Counted from the first letter of the stretch, positions 8,619-17,236 are shown. The stretch: DNA of 64,000 nt from Rhodospirillales bacterium (GCA_007695045.1 REEP01000087.1:62001-126000); one strand, 5' to 3'. Numbers and translations are program-made. Notes: generated from the letters alone by a model not told the origin.

Positions 8619-9484
8619 GGAGCAATGGCCGGTGTGCGTGACGGTTTCAGAAACTGGATCATGGCGACGCCGGCCAGCGTAACGGCACCTCCCACCAGGA
8701 TGCGCGGCGTGATCGGCTCCCCCAGCAATCCCCCGGCGAGGAACACCGCCAGCACCGGTGCCAGCAGCATCAACGGAACGATCCGATTGACGTCGTGCTT
8801 GCCGAGAAGCCAGTACCAAAGGCCATAGGCGACGATGGAGGCGCCGAGCGCGGTATAGACGACAGCACCCCAGCCACGCCAGCCGGCGGCGGCGAGGGCC
8901 TCCGCCTGCCCCGTCTCCACCACCAGGGACACCACCAGTAGCTGCGGCGCGGTGAACAGGGCGAACCATGCATTCATCACCATCGGCGGAACGCGTCGCA
9001 GCTTTTTGATGAGGATGTTGGCCACGGCCCAGGCCAAAGCACCCCCCACCACCAGGAGGAAATGCACCAAGCTCGGCGCCGAGGCCGGTTCTCCGGCGAG
9101 GACATAGACGCCAGTGAAAGCGATGATCATGCCCAGTATTTGCAGGCCGCCCATGGTTTCGCCATAGACGATCCAGGCCAGCAGAGCGCTGAACGGCACG
9201 GTGAGTTGGATGGCGATGGCGGCCGGGCCCGCATCCACCCCGGACAGCCCGACGAACAGAAGACCGAAGTGGCAGCCGCCCAGCACGACCGACAGCACCA
9301 GCATCGGCCGCCAGGCATCGCCGAGTGGCTTCAAGAATGGCACCAGCAGCGCGGCCACCAGGGTGAACCGAAGCGCCAGCAGAAGCAGCGGCGGCAGTTC
9401 CCCCACGCCCACCTTGGCGACGACGAAGTTGAACCCCCACAGGCCTATGACGGTGAAAGCGGCGGCCCAGTCCAGCGGTTTCAT
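8615..9484 (-). CDS. EamA/DMT superfamily transporter
   Basis: 289-residue inner-membrane protein with ten predicted helices in two EamA repeats (about 5-135 and 145-285). The first begins MKPLDWAAAFTVIGLWGFNF. Family members export amino acids or other metabolites, often cysteine or purine compounds; the substrate here is unknown. Start 9484 is chosen over an upstream in-frame codon because the hydrophobic helix begins there. It lies between djlA (48 nt upstream) and the amidase gene (4-nt overlap). Confidence 0.9.
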   Translation of the reverse strand: MKPLDWAAAFTVIGLWGFNFVVAKVGVGELPPLLLLALRFTLVAALLVPFLKPLGDAWRPMLVLSVVLGGCHFGLLFVGLSGVDAGPAAIAIQLTVPFSALLAWIVYGETMGGLQILGMIIAFTGVYVLAGEPASAPSLVHFLLVVGGALAWAVANILIKKLRRVPPMVMNAWFALFTAPQLLVVSLVVETGQAEALAAAGWRGWGAVVYTALGASIVAYGLWYWLLGKHDVNRIVPLMLLAPVLAVFLAGGLLGEPITPRILVGGAVTLAGVAMIQFLKPSRTPAIAP

Positions 9485-9532
9485 GGCGCCCGCTCCGGGG
9501 GCGCTAGCCAATACCCCGGGCGCGGGTACTGT

Positions 9533-10294
9533 TCAACCGGCGGCACGCTCCTTCCGGATGCGATCGTACGCGGCGTTGATGGCAGCCATGCGCTGGTTGG
9601 CGACATCGATGAACTCCTGCGGCATGCCTTTAGCGACCAGCGTGTCAGGATGATTCTCACGGATCAGGCGGCGGTAGGTCGCCTTGATTTCGTCGCTGCC
9701 CGCGCTGCGATCCACCCCCAGCACGTCGTAGGCATCGGGTTCTCCGCGGCCGGCGAACATGGCGTGCACCCGCTCGAACCCCCGGTGATCGAGCCCGAAG
9801 ATGTCCGCCACCTGCCGCAGGTAGGCCAGTTCCGCGGGCTTAACCGGACCGTCCGCCTGGGCGATGTGGAACAAACCGGCCAGCAATTCTTCCAGCAAGG
9901 TCGGTTCGTCGCGGAAGAGGGCCGCCACCTGCCGGGCATACGGCTCGAACCCGCCGGCATCGCGCTTGGCCATGTCGAAGATGCGGGCCACGTTGCGCAT
10001 CTCCCCGGGCGGGACATGGAACACCTGTTTGAAGGCGTCGATCTCCGCCCGGGTCACCGTCCCATCGACCTTCGCCATCTTGGCACCAAGTGCGATCACG
10101 GCGACGGTAAAGGCAACTTGGCGTGCGCCGTCGCCCAGAAGCGACGGCCCGTCGTGTGGGATACCGGCCTGCTCCGCGCGGATGCGGTCGACCGCATGGC
10201 CCGCCACGGCGCCGATCAAAGCCCCGAGCGGGCCGCCCATGGCGAACCCGGCGAAGCTGCCGATGATCTTGCCCCAGATGCTCATCATGAACAT
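9533..10294 (-). CDS. djlA: DjlA-like co-chaperone (TerB plus J domain)
   Basis: 253-residue protein with a short glycine-rich hydrophobic N-terminus (IIGSFAGFAMGGPLGALIGA) that could insert in the membrane. A TerB-like helical domain follows (about 60-170), then a C-terminal J domain with DAYDVLGVDRSAG, ATYRRLIRENHPDTL (the HPD motif that stimulates DnaK) and INAAYDRIRKERAA. The start at 10294 has a GGGAGG box 12 nt upstream; ATGs at 10288 and 10285 are alternatives. First gene of the djlA-DMT-amidase run. Confidence 0.9.
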   Translation of the reverse strand: MFMMSIWGKIIGSFAGFAMGGPLGALIGAVAGHAVDRIRAEQAGIPHDGPSLLGDGARQVAFTVAVIALGAKMAKVDGTVTRAEIDAFKQVFHVPPGEMRNVARIFDMAKRDAGGFEPYARQVAALFRDEPTLLEELLAGLFHIAQADGPVKPAELAYLRQVADIFGLDHRGFERVHAMFAGRGEPDAYDVLGVDRSAGSDEIKATYRRLIRENHPDTLVAKGMPQEFIDVANQRMAAINAAYDRIRKERAAG

Positions 10295-10654
10295 GGCAGA
10301 CAGAAGCCTCCCGCCGTCCCTTTCCGGCGCCGCAAGCGCACCGTGCCGGCTCGATCCGCCACCGGCACACATCGTGCTTGCCGTGCCGCCGCACTTCCTC
10401 CGCCGGGCTCGGCATCACGACGACAAACCAACCACGGCAAACGATCGCCGGTAGCGGCACCTGCCATCCTGATCGATAGATGGGACTCGCGGCGACGGGT
10501 GGAAACGTGCTCCTTGCCGGCCTCGGCCCTTAAGAGGGCCAACAGACGGCAACGGACCACGACCTGCACCAGGGCCGCCTTCCGACGAGCGCACACCACG
10601 AACCGACATCGCGGCAGGCACCCGCCGGTTGAAGGCTTTGCGACCGCGGGGCGC
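10295..10654. other. Intergenic region, no gene recognised
   Basis: 360 bp between the hydroxyacyl-CoA dehydrogenase gene and djlA, both on the minus strand. A perfect 6-bp hairpin GGCCCT-TAAG-AGGGCC lies at 10525-10540, without a T-run. No coding signal is convincing. The djlA promoter should be near 10300-10400. Confidence 0.4.
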
Positions 10655-11551
10655 TCAGATGACCGGACGCTGCAACTGCGGATTCTGCACCGGAGGCTTG
10701 GCCGAATAATCGTAGAACCCCTTGCCGGTCTTGCGGCCGAGGTAACCGAGTTGCACCAGCCGGGTCAGGGTGTGGGGCGGCGCATGGTGCTCGTGCCGAA
10801 CATCCATGTAAATGTTCATGGACATCGCCTCCACGACATCAAGCCCGATGTAATCGGCGAGCTCGAACGGGCCCATCGGATGGGCTGCGCCGGCCTTCAT
10901 GGCGTGGTCGATAGTCTCGATCGCACCGGTTCCGCGTTCCAGCATGCGAATGGCGTTGAGCATGTACGGCACCAGAAGCCGGTTGACAATGAAGCCGGTG
11001 GTGTCCTGGACGATGACCGGGTCCTTGTTGATGCCGTTACAGAACGTCTCCAGCTTCTGCAGCGTCTCGTCCGACGTCTCGAAGCCATGGATGACTTCAA
11101 CCAGCTTCATGACGGGAGCGGGATTGAAGAAGTGCAAGCCAGCCACCCGGTCACGTTTCTGGCACACAGACATCATCGCGGTGACGGACAAGGTGGAGGT
11201 GTTGGTGGTCAACAATGTATCGGGGCGGCAAACCTGATCCAGCCGCCGAAACAGGGCTTTCTTGGTTTCCAGGTCCTCGATGATCGATTCGATTACCAGA
11301 TCGCTGTCGGTCACGGCATTTTCATCACCGGTGAACGTCATGCGCCCAAGAATTGCGTCCCGGGTTGCGGCTTCCATCTTGCCCCGTTCGACCATCTTGC
11401 CGAGGCCTTTGGCCACCGTGTCCTTGGCCTTCTCCGCCGGCCCGGGAGTGGCTTTGACGGCGATGACGTCGTGGCCGGCGGATGCGCACACCTGCGCCAC
11501 GCCAAGACCCATGGTTCCGGTGCCGATGATGCCGACCTTGCTGATTGTCAT
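10655..11551 (-). CDS. 3-hydroxybutyryl-CoA dehydrogenase
   Basis: NAD(P)-dependent 3-hydroxyacyl-CoA dehydrogenase of 298 aa, usual length for the single-function family. The Rossmann fold starts KVGIIGTGTMGLGVAQVCA. DSDLVIESIIEDLETKK, the catalytic-His region GLHFFNPAPVMKLVEVI and the C-terminal dimer domain (DTTGFIVNRLLVPYMLNA, PMGPFELADYIGLD, GYLGRKTGKGFYDY) are all present. An AGGGGAGA box lies 6 nt before the ATG. Divergent from phaR, which fits a link to hydroxybutyrate/PHB metabolism, though butyrate or fatty-acid roles are also possible. Confidence 0.93.
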   Translation of the reverse strand: MTISKVGIIGTGTMGLGVAQVCASAGHDVIAVKATPGPAEKAKDTVAKGLGKMVERGKMEAATRDAILGRMTFTGDENAVTDSDLVIESIIEDLETKKALFRRLDQVCRPDTLLTTNTSTLSVTAMMSVCQKRDRVAGLHFFNPAPVMKLVEVIHGFETSDETLQKLETFCNGINKDPVIVQDTTGFIVNRLLVPYMLNAIRMLERGTGAIETIDHAMKAGAAHPMGPFELADYIGLDVVEAMSMNIYMDVRHEHHAPPHTLTRLVQLGYLGRKTGKGFYDYSAKPPVQNPQLQRPVI

Positions 11552-11958
11552 GATTGAATTCTCCCCTGGCGAGTTCCGGCCCCGGCCGATAATCGGTGAT
11601 CCGGTCGAGCGGGCCCGTCCCCCGAACGTTGTTGGGCGGAGTCCATCCCACCCCATATCCACCACCGGTTTATCGCCTTTCATGTTGGAAATAAAGGGGC
11701 CGCTCGCGTCTGCACAATGCCGGCCGGGGGCGGCGGCGATTCCCACCCGCGGACGGGGTTGCCGCAACCGGCGCGCAAAGCTACCTGAAGTCGGGAACCG
11801 GCTGGAACCGGCACCGTGGAAGACGATGGCAGCCGGGGTGTGGGGGCGCCGGGCTTGGTTGCGCGCGCTGCATCAGGCTGATTGCGTTGCAGCAACAAGA
11901 TGGGCTATTTTGTTAGCGGGTATTCCCCGTTCGGGAAACGAACGAAGGCACACATATC
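11552..11958. promoter_or_regulatory. Divergent promoter region, candidate PhaR operator
   Basis: 407 bp between the dehydrogenase gene (minus) and phaR (plus). A perfect inverted repeat GTTGCAGCAAC lies at 11886-11896. Alphaproteobacterial PhaR binds TGC/GCA-rich palindromes, so this could be an autoregulatory operator. It overlaps a weak promoter-like pair (TTGCGT at 11883, TATTTT about 18 nt later). No gene is seen in the interval. Confidence 0.4.
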
Positions 11959-12579
11959 ATGAATGAGAGTTCAACTGCGGCGGCGAGGGCCTCCACCGAG
12001 CCGACGCCGGTAACCATTAAAAAGTATGCGAACCGGCGCCTGTATAATACGGCAACAAGCAGCTATGTTACGTTGCAAAGCTTGGCCACCATGGTCAAAG
12101 CAGGATCAGAATTTGTCGTATATGATGCCAAAACAGGCGAAGACATTACGCGATCTGTACTGACCCATATTATCGTGGAAGAGGAAGCTAAGGGTCAAAA
12201 ATTACTCCCGGTCAGCTTCCTTCGACATTTGATCAGCTTTTATGGCGATAGCCTTCAGGTTCTGGTGCCTCGCTACCTTGAGCACACTATGCAAGCATTT
12301 GCCCGAAACCAGGAGCAAATGCGCGACTACATGCGCGATACCCTCGATGGCTTAATGCCGTTCGGTCAACTTGAGGAGGTCAGCAAACAGAACATCTCGA
12401 TTTTTGAGACGGCCATGAAAATGTTCAGCCCATTCTACAGCGAGGACGACGAGGACGCTCGGCGGGGCGATCGCAGTGCCGCAAGGACGCCCAACCAAGA
12501 GATCGAGGAGCTGCGCGGTCGGCTCAACAAGATCCAGCAGCAGCTCGACGAGCTGGTGTCACAGCAGCGCTCCGACTGA
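11959..12579 (+). CDS. phaR: Polyhydroxyalkanoate synthesis repressor PhaR
   Basis: DNA-binding regulator of PHB granule genes that also binds PHB. The N-terminal PhaR DNA-binding domain (about 16-75) has IKKYANRRLYNTATSSYVTL and LATMVKAGSEFVVYDAKTG. The PHB accumulation domain follows (about 75-135: LPVSFLRHLISFYGDSLQVL, VPRYLEHTMQAFARNQ). The acidic tail ends in a predicted coiled coil (EIEELRGRLNKIQQQLDELV). 206 aa is usual. The gene's codons are noticeably AT-richer than its neighbours'. Confidence 0.95.
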   Translation: MNESSTAAARASTEPTPVTIKKYANRRLYNTATSSYVTLQSLATMVKAGSEFVVYDAKTGEDITRSVLTHIIVEEEAKGQKLLPVSFLRHLISFYGDSLQVLVPRYLEHTMQAFARNQEQMRDYMRDTLDGLMPFGQLEEVSKQNISIFETAMKMFSPFYSEDDEDARRGDRSAARTPNQEIEELRGRLNKIQQQLDELVSQQRSD

Positions 12580-13014
12580 CGCCTCCAGCCCTGTTGGCAC
12601 GTCGTCGCCGAACGCCTCCATCGGCAGCGCTAAGGCCACTGCCGGCGTCGATCGGCTTGCTCCGGCGTGGTGCTCCGGCGTGGTGCTCCGGCGTGGTGCT
12701 CCGGCGTGGTGCTCTGGCGTGGGATCTGATTTCCCCTACAATGAGTGGTATCACCTGCGGCACATCGCGCTGGGGTTTTTCCGCGATGGTGGTATAGTCC
12801 CGTCACCGTTTGCCGCCGGACGCGGAGAACGGTTGAAAATGGCAGTGGCAGATTGGGGATTGGCCTCGTACCACACGCCGAAGCAGAACGCAGGGGTTGA
12901 TATTTGTCTCGCATTCCCTTACCTTTGAGGAATTGCGGATAAGAAGCGGTTGCCATGCCTGGCGTGAACGAGCGACGCACGGTGGGGCATTGACATCTGG
13001 GGAGACCGATAACG
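12580..13014. other. Intergenic region between phaR and XRE regulator
   Basis: 435 bp. It contains the 13-bp tandem repeat listed separately, a short AT-richer stretch around 12730-12800, and the leader of the regulator gene with a GGGGAGA box at about 12999-13005. No gene is supported. Confidence 0.4.
12659..12722. repeat. 13-bp tandem repeat, about 4.9 copies
   Basis: Unit GCTCCGGCGTGGT repeated at 12659, 12672, 12685 and 12698, with a fifth degenerate copy (T for C) ending near 12722. The period is not a multiple of three and the region is not coding, so this is an intergenic variable-number repeat. Confidence 0.9.
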
Positions 13015-13413
13015 ATGGTGCCATTTGACAACAACCGCGTCGTCGAGGAACGCACGACCATCCGGGCGACCGATGTCGATCGTTACGTCGGTGGGCGCAT
13101 TCGGGAGCGTCGGGTCATGCTGGGGTTGAGCCAGCAGCAGATGGCCGACATGATCGGCGTGACCTATCAGCAGGCGCACAAGTACGAGCGCGGGATCAAC
13201 CGCATCTCGGCGGGACGGCTCTATGAGATCGCCCAGGTGCTTCGGGTGCCGGTCAGCTACTTCTTCGACGGTATCGACAGCGCCGACGGCGAAGAGGAAA
13301 TGTCCATGCGTCAGCGCATGTGTCTGGAACTGGCTCGCAACTTCACGCAGATCACGAGCGATCGCCACCGCGAGGCGCTGAGCCAGATGGCGCGGGCACT
13401 GGCCACCAAGTGA
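13015..13413 (+). CDS. XRE-family HTH transcriptional regulator (PraR/PhrR-like)
   Basis: 132-residue cytosolic regulator with a Cro/CI helix-turn-helix (about 25-85): VGGRIRERRVMLGLSQQQMA then MIGVTYQQAHKYERGINRIS. The LRVPVSYFFDGI ending is typical of the alphaproteobacterial PraR/PhrR group. The C-terminal 45 residues are helical (LELARNFTQI, HREALSQMARAL). A GGGGAGACC ribosome binding site precedes the ATG. Targets unknown; in rhizobia relatives repress quorum-sensing or surface genes. Confidence 0.88.
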   Translation: MVPFDNNRVVEERTTIRATDVDRYVGGRIRERRVMLGLSQQQMADMIGVTYQQAHKYERGINRISAGRLYEIAQVLRVPVSYFFDGIDSADGEEEMSMRQRMCLELARNFTQITSDRHREALSQMARALATK

Positions 13414-13592
13414 GGCGGCCACAAATCTGATCCGATCGGGCGCTTCGACGCGCCCCCGGAAGCATCGCGGCCGCCGCCCGCGTCGGGACACACTGCCTCA
13501 TTGGCCAAGGCAAAGGCGGCATCACCATGATGGATATGCGGCGGCGTGGCCATAGGCGGCACGCTGGTGTTGAGGTGCGGCAGTGCGCGGGG

Positions 13593-13614
13593 GCGCTTCC
13601 GGGTGCGGGAGCGC
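13593..13614 (+). terminator. Hairpin downstream of the XRE gene
   Basis: GCGCTTCC-GGGTGC-GGGAGCGC forms an 8-bp stem with one T-G wobble. A T7 run occurs about 16 nt after the stem, so it may be a weak terminator for the XRE transcript; the spacing is longer than the classic form. Confidence 0.3.
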
Positions 13615-13641
13615 GGTCCGGCGTGCAGCGGTTTTTTTGCT

Positions 13642-13670
13642 TTGATTTTGAGCGGTTGCTAAGGTATTAA
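13642..13670 (+). promoter_or_regulatory. Candidate sigma-70 promoter for the decarboxylase transcript
   Basis: TTGATT (13642-13647), 17-nt spacer, TATTAA (13665-13670). Each box matches four of six consensus bases with ideal spacing. Transcription would start near 13677 and give a 5' leader of about 325 nt before the decarboxylase ATG. Confidence 0.45.
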
Positions 13671-13797
13671 GCACGTCTCGCCCTTGCTGCGTTCCAGGCT
13701 CTCGACGCCGGTGGCGCAAGCGGGGGCGTTCTCGTTCGGTGAGTCCGCTGGCCGGTGCCTTCATGCCCGATCGGCGGTGCTGAGGAGGGCGGTCGTG

Positions 13798-13893
13798 ATG
13801 TTGTTGGTCATGAATGACGACTGCGGCTATCGCAAGCCGTACATGCTCTTGCTCGGCCGGAAAAACCCACACTCTAGTCTGACGGTCGCCTGA
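13798..13893 (+). CDS. Upstream ORF / leader peptide before the ornithine decarboxylase
   Basis: A 31-codon ORF starting MLLVMNDDCGYRKPY and ending SSLTVA, with stop TGA at 13891-13893. The ribosome binding site GAGGAGGG (about 13782-13789) lies 8 nt before the ATG, stronger than that of the main gene. The ORF ends 110 nt before the decarboxylase start. The enteric speF gene is controlled by a polyamine-sensing leader peptide; this peptide is unlike that one in sequence. I infer a translation-based leader for polyamine control, or a true small protein. Confidence 0.5.
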   Translation: MLLVMNDDCGYRKPYMLLLGRKNPHSSLTVA

Positions 13894-14003
13894 CCGCCGC
13901 GCCATCGCGCGGTTGTCGGCCGGTCCCGCATACCGCGGGATCGACGCCCTTCGTCCGTCCGTCTGTTTGCGCCCTCCGGGGCCGGTAAGGGTTGTTTCCA
14001 TCG
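13894..14003 (+). promoter_or_regulatory. Structured leader between uORF and decarboxylase, candidate speF-type RNA
   Basis: A 9-bp hairpin CGGTCCCGC-ATACC-GCGGGATCG (13921-13943, one G-T wobble) follows the uORF. The ribosome binding site GGTAAGGG (13984-13991) can pair with upstream CCCTT (about 13947-13952) or CCCTCC. Alternative pairings that hide the site would allow control by uORF translation. Alphaproteobacterial ornithine decarboxylase genes are known to carry an Rfam motif named speF; I could not test for it. Confidence 0.4.
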
Positions 14004-15137
14004 ATGACACCGAAGATCGCTCGATTCCTGCACGTCCAACGTCCCGACACGCCTTGTCTGGTGGTCGATCTCGACGTGATTTCCGAAAATTATGATGCGC
14101 TTCGTCGCGCCCTGCCGCTTGTTGCCATCTATTACGCGGTCAAGGCCAACCCGGCCCGGCCGGTCCTGGAGCGGTTGGTGGGCCTCGGCTCCAGCTTCGA
14201 TGCCGCCAGCGCCTGGGAAGTGGACGAGTGCCTCGCCGCGGGCGCCAATCCGGCGTCAATCTCCTATGGCAACACCATCAAGAAGCGCCGGGATATCGCC
14301 CATGCCTATGATCGCGGCGTGCGCATGTTCGCCTTCGACAGCCGGGAGGAGTTGGACAAACTGGCCGAGGAGGCTCCCGGTTCGCGGGTGTACTGCCGCA
14401 TCCTGACCATCAGCGAGGATGCGCAGTGGCCGCTCTCCCGCAAGTTCGGGTGCAGCCTCGACATGGCCCGGGATCTGATGCTGCGGGCCGCCGATGCCGG
14501 GCTCCAGCCACATGGTCTGTCGTTCCACGTGGGCTCGCAGCAAACCAACCCGGCCTGGTGGGACGTCGCCATCGGCCGGTCCGCCATGGTATTTTCCGAC
14601 CTGCGCCAGGCGGGACTGGAACTCGCCATGCTCAACCTCGGTGGCGGCCTTCCCGCGCGCTACCGCGGTGACAATCTGCCGCCGATCGAGCGGTTTGCCA
14701 GCGAGATCATGCAATCCGTGCACCGCCATTTCGGCAACCGCATCCCGGAACTGATCATGGAGCCGGGCCGCTCCATCGCCGCCGAGGCGGGGGTGATCCG
14801 CACCGAAGTGGTGGTCGTGGCCCGCAAGGATTACGACGCCCCGGACCGCTGGGTCTACTTCGACGTGGGCAAGTTCGGCGGCCTCGCCGAGACCATGGAC
14901 GAAGCCATCCGTTACCCCATTGTGACGCCGCATGACGGCGGCGCCGTGGGCCCCGTGAAGATCGCCGGCCCCACCTGCGACGGCGCCGACATCCTGTACG
15001 AGAACTGCGCCTACACCATGCCGCTGGCACTGAAAAGCGGCGATCGGGTGGATCTGCTGACCGCCGGCGCCTACACATCGGTATATGCGTCCCAGCGCTT
15101 CAACGGCTTCGCACCCATGGCGGAATATTATATCTGA
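14004..15137 (+). CDS. odc: Type III PLP-dependent ornithine (or ornithine/lysine) decarboxylase
   Basis: Alanine-racemase-fold decarboxylase making putrescine from ornithine, cytosolic. The PLP lysine is K48 in YYAVKANPARP. Phosphate-binding LNLGGGLPARY and EPGRS motifs follow. The second-subunit active-site loop GPTCDGAD (about 322-329) has the catalytic Cys and Asp that mark ornithine-type decarboxylases. 377 aa matches the bacterial short ODC group. The ATG at 14004 is preferred: a TTG at 13992 sits directly on the ribosome binding site. A dual ODC/lysine activity cannot be excluded. Confidence 0.92.
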   Translation: MTPKIARFLHVQRPDTPCLVVDLDVISENYDALRRALPLVAIYYAVKANPARPVLERLVGLGSSFDAASAWEVDECLAAGANPASISYGNTIKKRRDIAHAYDRGVRMFAFDSREELDKLAEEAPGSRVYCRILTISEDAQWPLSRKFGCSLDMARDLMLRAADAGLQPHGLSFHVGSQQTNPAWWDVAIGRSAMVFSDLRQAGLELAMLNLGGGLPARYRGDNLPPIERFASEIMQSVHRHFGNRIPELIMEPGRSIAAEAGVIRTEVVVVARKDYDAPDRWVYFDVGKFGGLAETMDEAIRYPIVTPHDGGAVGPVKIAGPTCDGADILYENCAYTMPLALKSGDRVDLLTAGAYTSVYASQRFNGFAPMAEYYI

Positions 15138-15185
15138 GCGGGTCGTCTGATTGCCGATGCGGCAGAGGAACCTGCACATCCGGGC

Positions 15186-15229
15186 TGCGCCGGGTCAACA
15201 TGCGCCGGGCCAACCTGCGCCGGAACCGC
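15186..15229. repeat. 15-bp direct repeat, about 2.7 copies
   Basis: TGCGCCGGG(T/C)CAAC(A/C) at 15186-15200 and 15201-15215, with a partial third copy (TGCGCCGGAAC). It lies in the 179-bp gap between the decarboxylase and ABC-F genes, which holds no gene. Confidence 0.6.
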
Positions 15230-15316
15230 GTTGCCCGACGCGGCGGGACTAACGGGGAAAAGGCACTGACGCGCCGGCAATAGTGCCATGCCGGCGGTTG
15301 TGATACACCTGCCGCC

Positions 15317-17236
15317 ATGCTGCGCATCGACACGTTGACCTACCGCATCGGCGGCCGGGTGCTGTTGGACCAGGCCACCACCGGCATCGATGCCGGGCAG
15401 CGCGTCGGCCTGGTCGGGCGCAACGGCACCGGCAAGACCACCCTGCTGCGCCTGATCACCGGCGAGTTGGAACCCGACGGCGGCGCCATCACCATGCCGC
15501 CCCGCTGGGTGATCGGCATCACCCGCCAGGAAGCACCGGGCGGCGACGCCAGCCTGATCGCCACGGTGCTGGCGGCGGATGCCGAACTGGCTCGCCTCAC
15601 CCGGGCCGCCGAGACCGCTGATGACCCGCATCATATCGCCGACATCCACGAGCGCCTGATCGCCAAGGACGCCCATGCGGCGGAAGGCCGGGCGGCCCGC
15701 ATTCTGGCCGGTCTCGGCTTCTCTCAAGAAGCTCAGCAGCAGCCGTGCCGGGCGTTCTCCGGCGGCTGGCGCATGCGGGTGGCCTTGGCCGGTCTGCTGT
15801 TCACCCGGCCGGACCTGCTACTGCTTGACGAGCCCACCAACCACCTGGATCTGGAAGCCACCCTTTGGCTGGAGAACCACCTCCGCCATTACCCGGGCAC
15901 GGTGTTGCTGGTCAGCCACGACCGCGGCCTGCTCAACCGGGCGGTGGACCGGATCCTGCACCTGGAGGGCGGCAAGCTGACGCTCTATCAGGGCGGCTAT
16001 GACCGGTTCGAGCGCACGAGACGGGAGCAGGCGGCCCTGGACGAGAAGCGCCGCGCCCGGCAGGAAGCGGAACGTGCCCATATCCAGGCCTTCGTCGACC
16101 GCTTCCGCGCCAAGGCGACCAAGGCGCGCCAGGCACAATCCCGGCTCAAGATGCTGGCGCGGATGGAGCCGATCGCCGCCGGCGCGGCCGAGGAGGCGGC
16201 GGTGCGGTTTGATTTTCCGGCACCGGAGCCGCCCCTGCCCTCCCCGCTTTATGCCGTGGACGACGGCGCGATCGGCTACGACGGCCGCCCGGTGCTGCGG
16301 GACCTGAACCTCCGCCTGGACGCCGATGACCGCATCGCCCTGTTGGGCGCCAACGGCAACGGCAAGTCCACCCTGATCAAGCTGCTGGCCGGGCGGCTTC
16401 CGCTGATGGCGGGGGAGGAGCGGCGGCCCGGCAAGCTTCGCATCGGCTACTTCGCCCAGCACCAGACCGATGAGCTGGACGTGGATGCCAACCCCATCCT
16501 GGAGCTGGCCCGGCGCCGGCCGGACGATCCGCCGCTCAAGCTGCGCAGCCACCTGGGCCGCTTCGGCTTCTCCCAGGAGCGGGCGGAGACCCGGATCGGC
16601 GACCTCTCCGGCGGGGAGAAGGCGCGCCTTCTGTTCGCGCTGATGAGCAGCGCCGCGCCGCACCTGCTGCTGCTGGATGAGCCCACCAACCACCTGGACG
16701 TGATCTCGCGCCAGGCGCTGATCGAGGCGATCAACGGCTTTGCCGGGGCGGTGATCCTGGTCAGCCATGATCCCCACCTGCTGGAACTCACCGCCGACCG
16801 GCTGTGGCTGCTGGCGGACGGCCGGGTGAACCCGTTCGAGGGCGATCTGGAGGATTACCGGACGATGCTGCTGTCCCGGTCCGACCGTGCCGGCACCGGG
16901 CCGGGGCATGCGGCCGACCCGGCGCCACCGACGGCTTCGGAACCTTCGGCCTTCGACCGCAAGGCCCAGCGCCGGGCCGCGGCCGAACGGCGCCAAGCCC
17001 TGGCCCCGTTGCGCAGGCGCGTGGCCGATCTGGAGGATCGCATCGCCCGGCTGGAGGCGGAGAAGGCCACGCTGACGCAGCGCTTGGCCGATCCCGCCCT
17101 TTATGCCGCAGGTGGCGACGCGGCGGTGGGCGTGCAGGTGCGCCTGGCGGAGGTGGACAAGGCCCTCGCCGTCGCCGAGGAGGCCTGGGGCGAATTGCAG
17201 GAAACCCTCGACCGCAGCGAGGCAGCAGCGTCGTGA
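15317..17236 (+). CDS. ABC-F family ATPase (YheS/Uup-like)
   Basis: 639-residue soluble twin-ATPase acting on ribosomes rather than in transport. First domain: Walker A GRNGTGKTT (about 34), signature FSGGWRMRVAL, Walker B LLLLDEPTNHLD. Linker (about 225-310) with the charged helix of ABC-F proteins. Second domain: GANGNGKST, LSGGEKARLLF, LLLLDEPTNHLD. No membrane domain. The C-terminal 100 residues form a charged coiled coil (LRRRVADLEDRIARLEAEK) as in Uup and YheS. Probable role in relieving stalled or defective translation complexes. Confidence 0.93.
   Translation: MLRIDTLTYRIGGRVLLDQATTGIDAGQRVGLVGRNGTGKTTLLRLITGELEPDGGAITMPPRWVIGITRQEAPGGDASLIATVLAADAELARLTRAAETADDPHHIADIHERLIAKDAHAAEGRAARILAGLGFSQEAQQQPCRAFSGGWRMRVALAGLLFTRPDLLLLDEPTNHLDLEATLWLENHLRHYPGTVLLVSHDRGLLNRAVDRILHLEGGKLTLYQGGYDRFERTRREQAALDEKRRARQEAERAHIQAFVDRFRAKATKARQAQSRLKMLARMEPIAAGAAEEAAVRFDFPAPEPPLPSPLYAVDDGAIGYDGRPVLRDLNLRLDADDRIALLGANGNGKSTLIKLLAGRLPLMAGEERRPGKLRIGYFAQHQTDELDVDANPILELARRRPDDPPLKLRSHLGRFGFSQERAETRIGDLSGGEKARLLFALMSSAAPHLLLLDEPTNHLDVISRQALIEAINGFAGAVILVSHDPHLLELTADRLWLLADGRVNPFEGDLEDYRTMLLSRSDRAGTGPGHAADPAPPTASEPSAFDRKAQRRAAAERRQALAPLRRRVADLEDRIARLEAEKATLTQRLADPALYAAGGDAAVGVQVRLAEVDKALAVAEEAWGELQETLDRSEAAAS

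Noticed and set aside
9062-11557. 831-codon plus-strand ORF
   Set aside because: Antisense to the DMT transporter, djlA and dehydrogenase genes, which have clear family motifs. It has no domain and shows His/Gln/Arg-rich composition typical of reverse frames in high-GC DNA.
12659-12722. Tandem repeat as a CRISPR array
   Set aside because: Units are 13 bp and directly adjacent with no spacers; no cas genes in the window.
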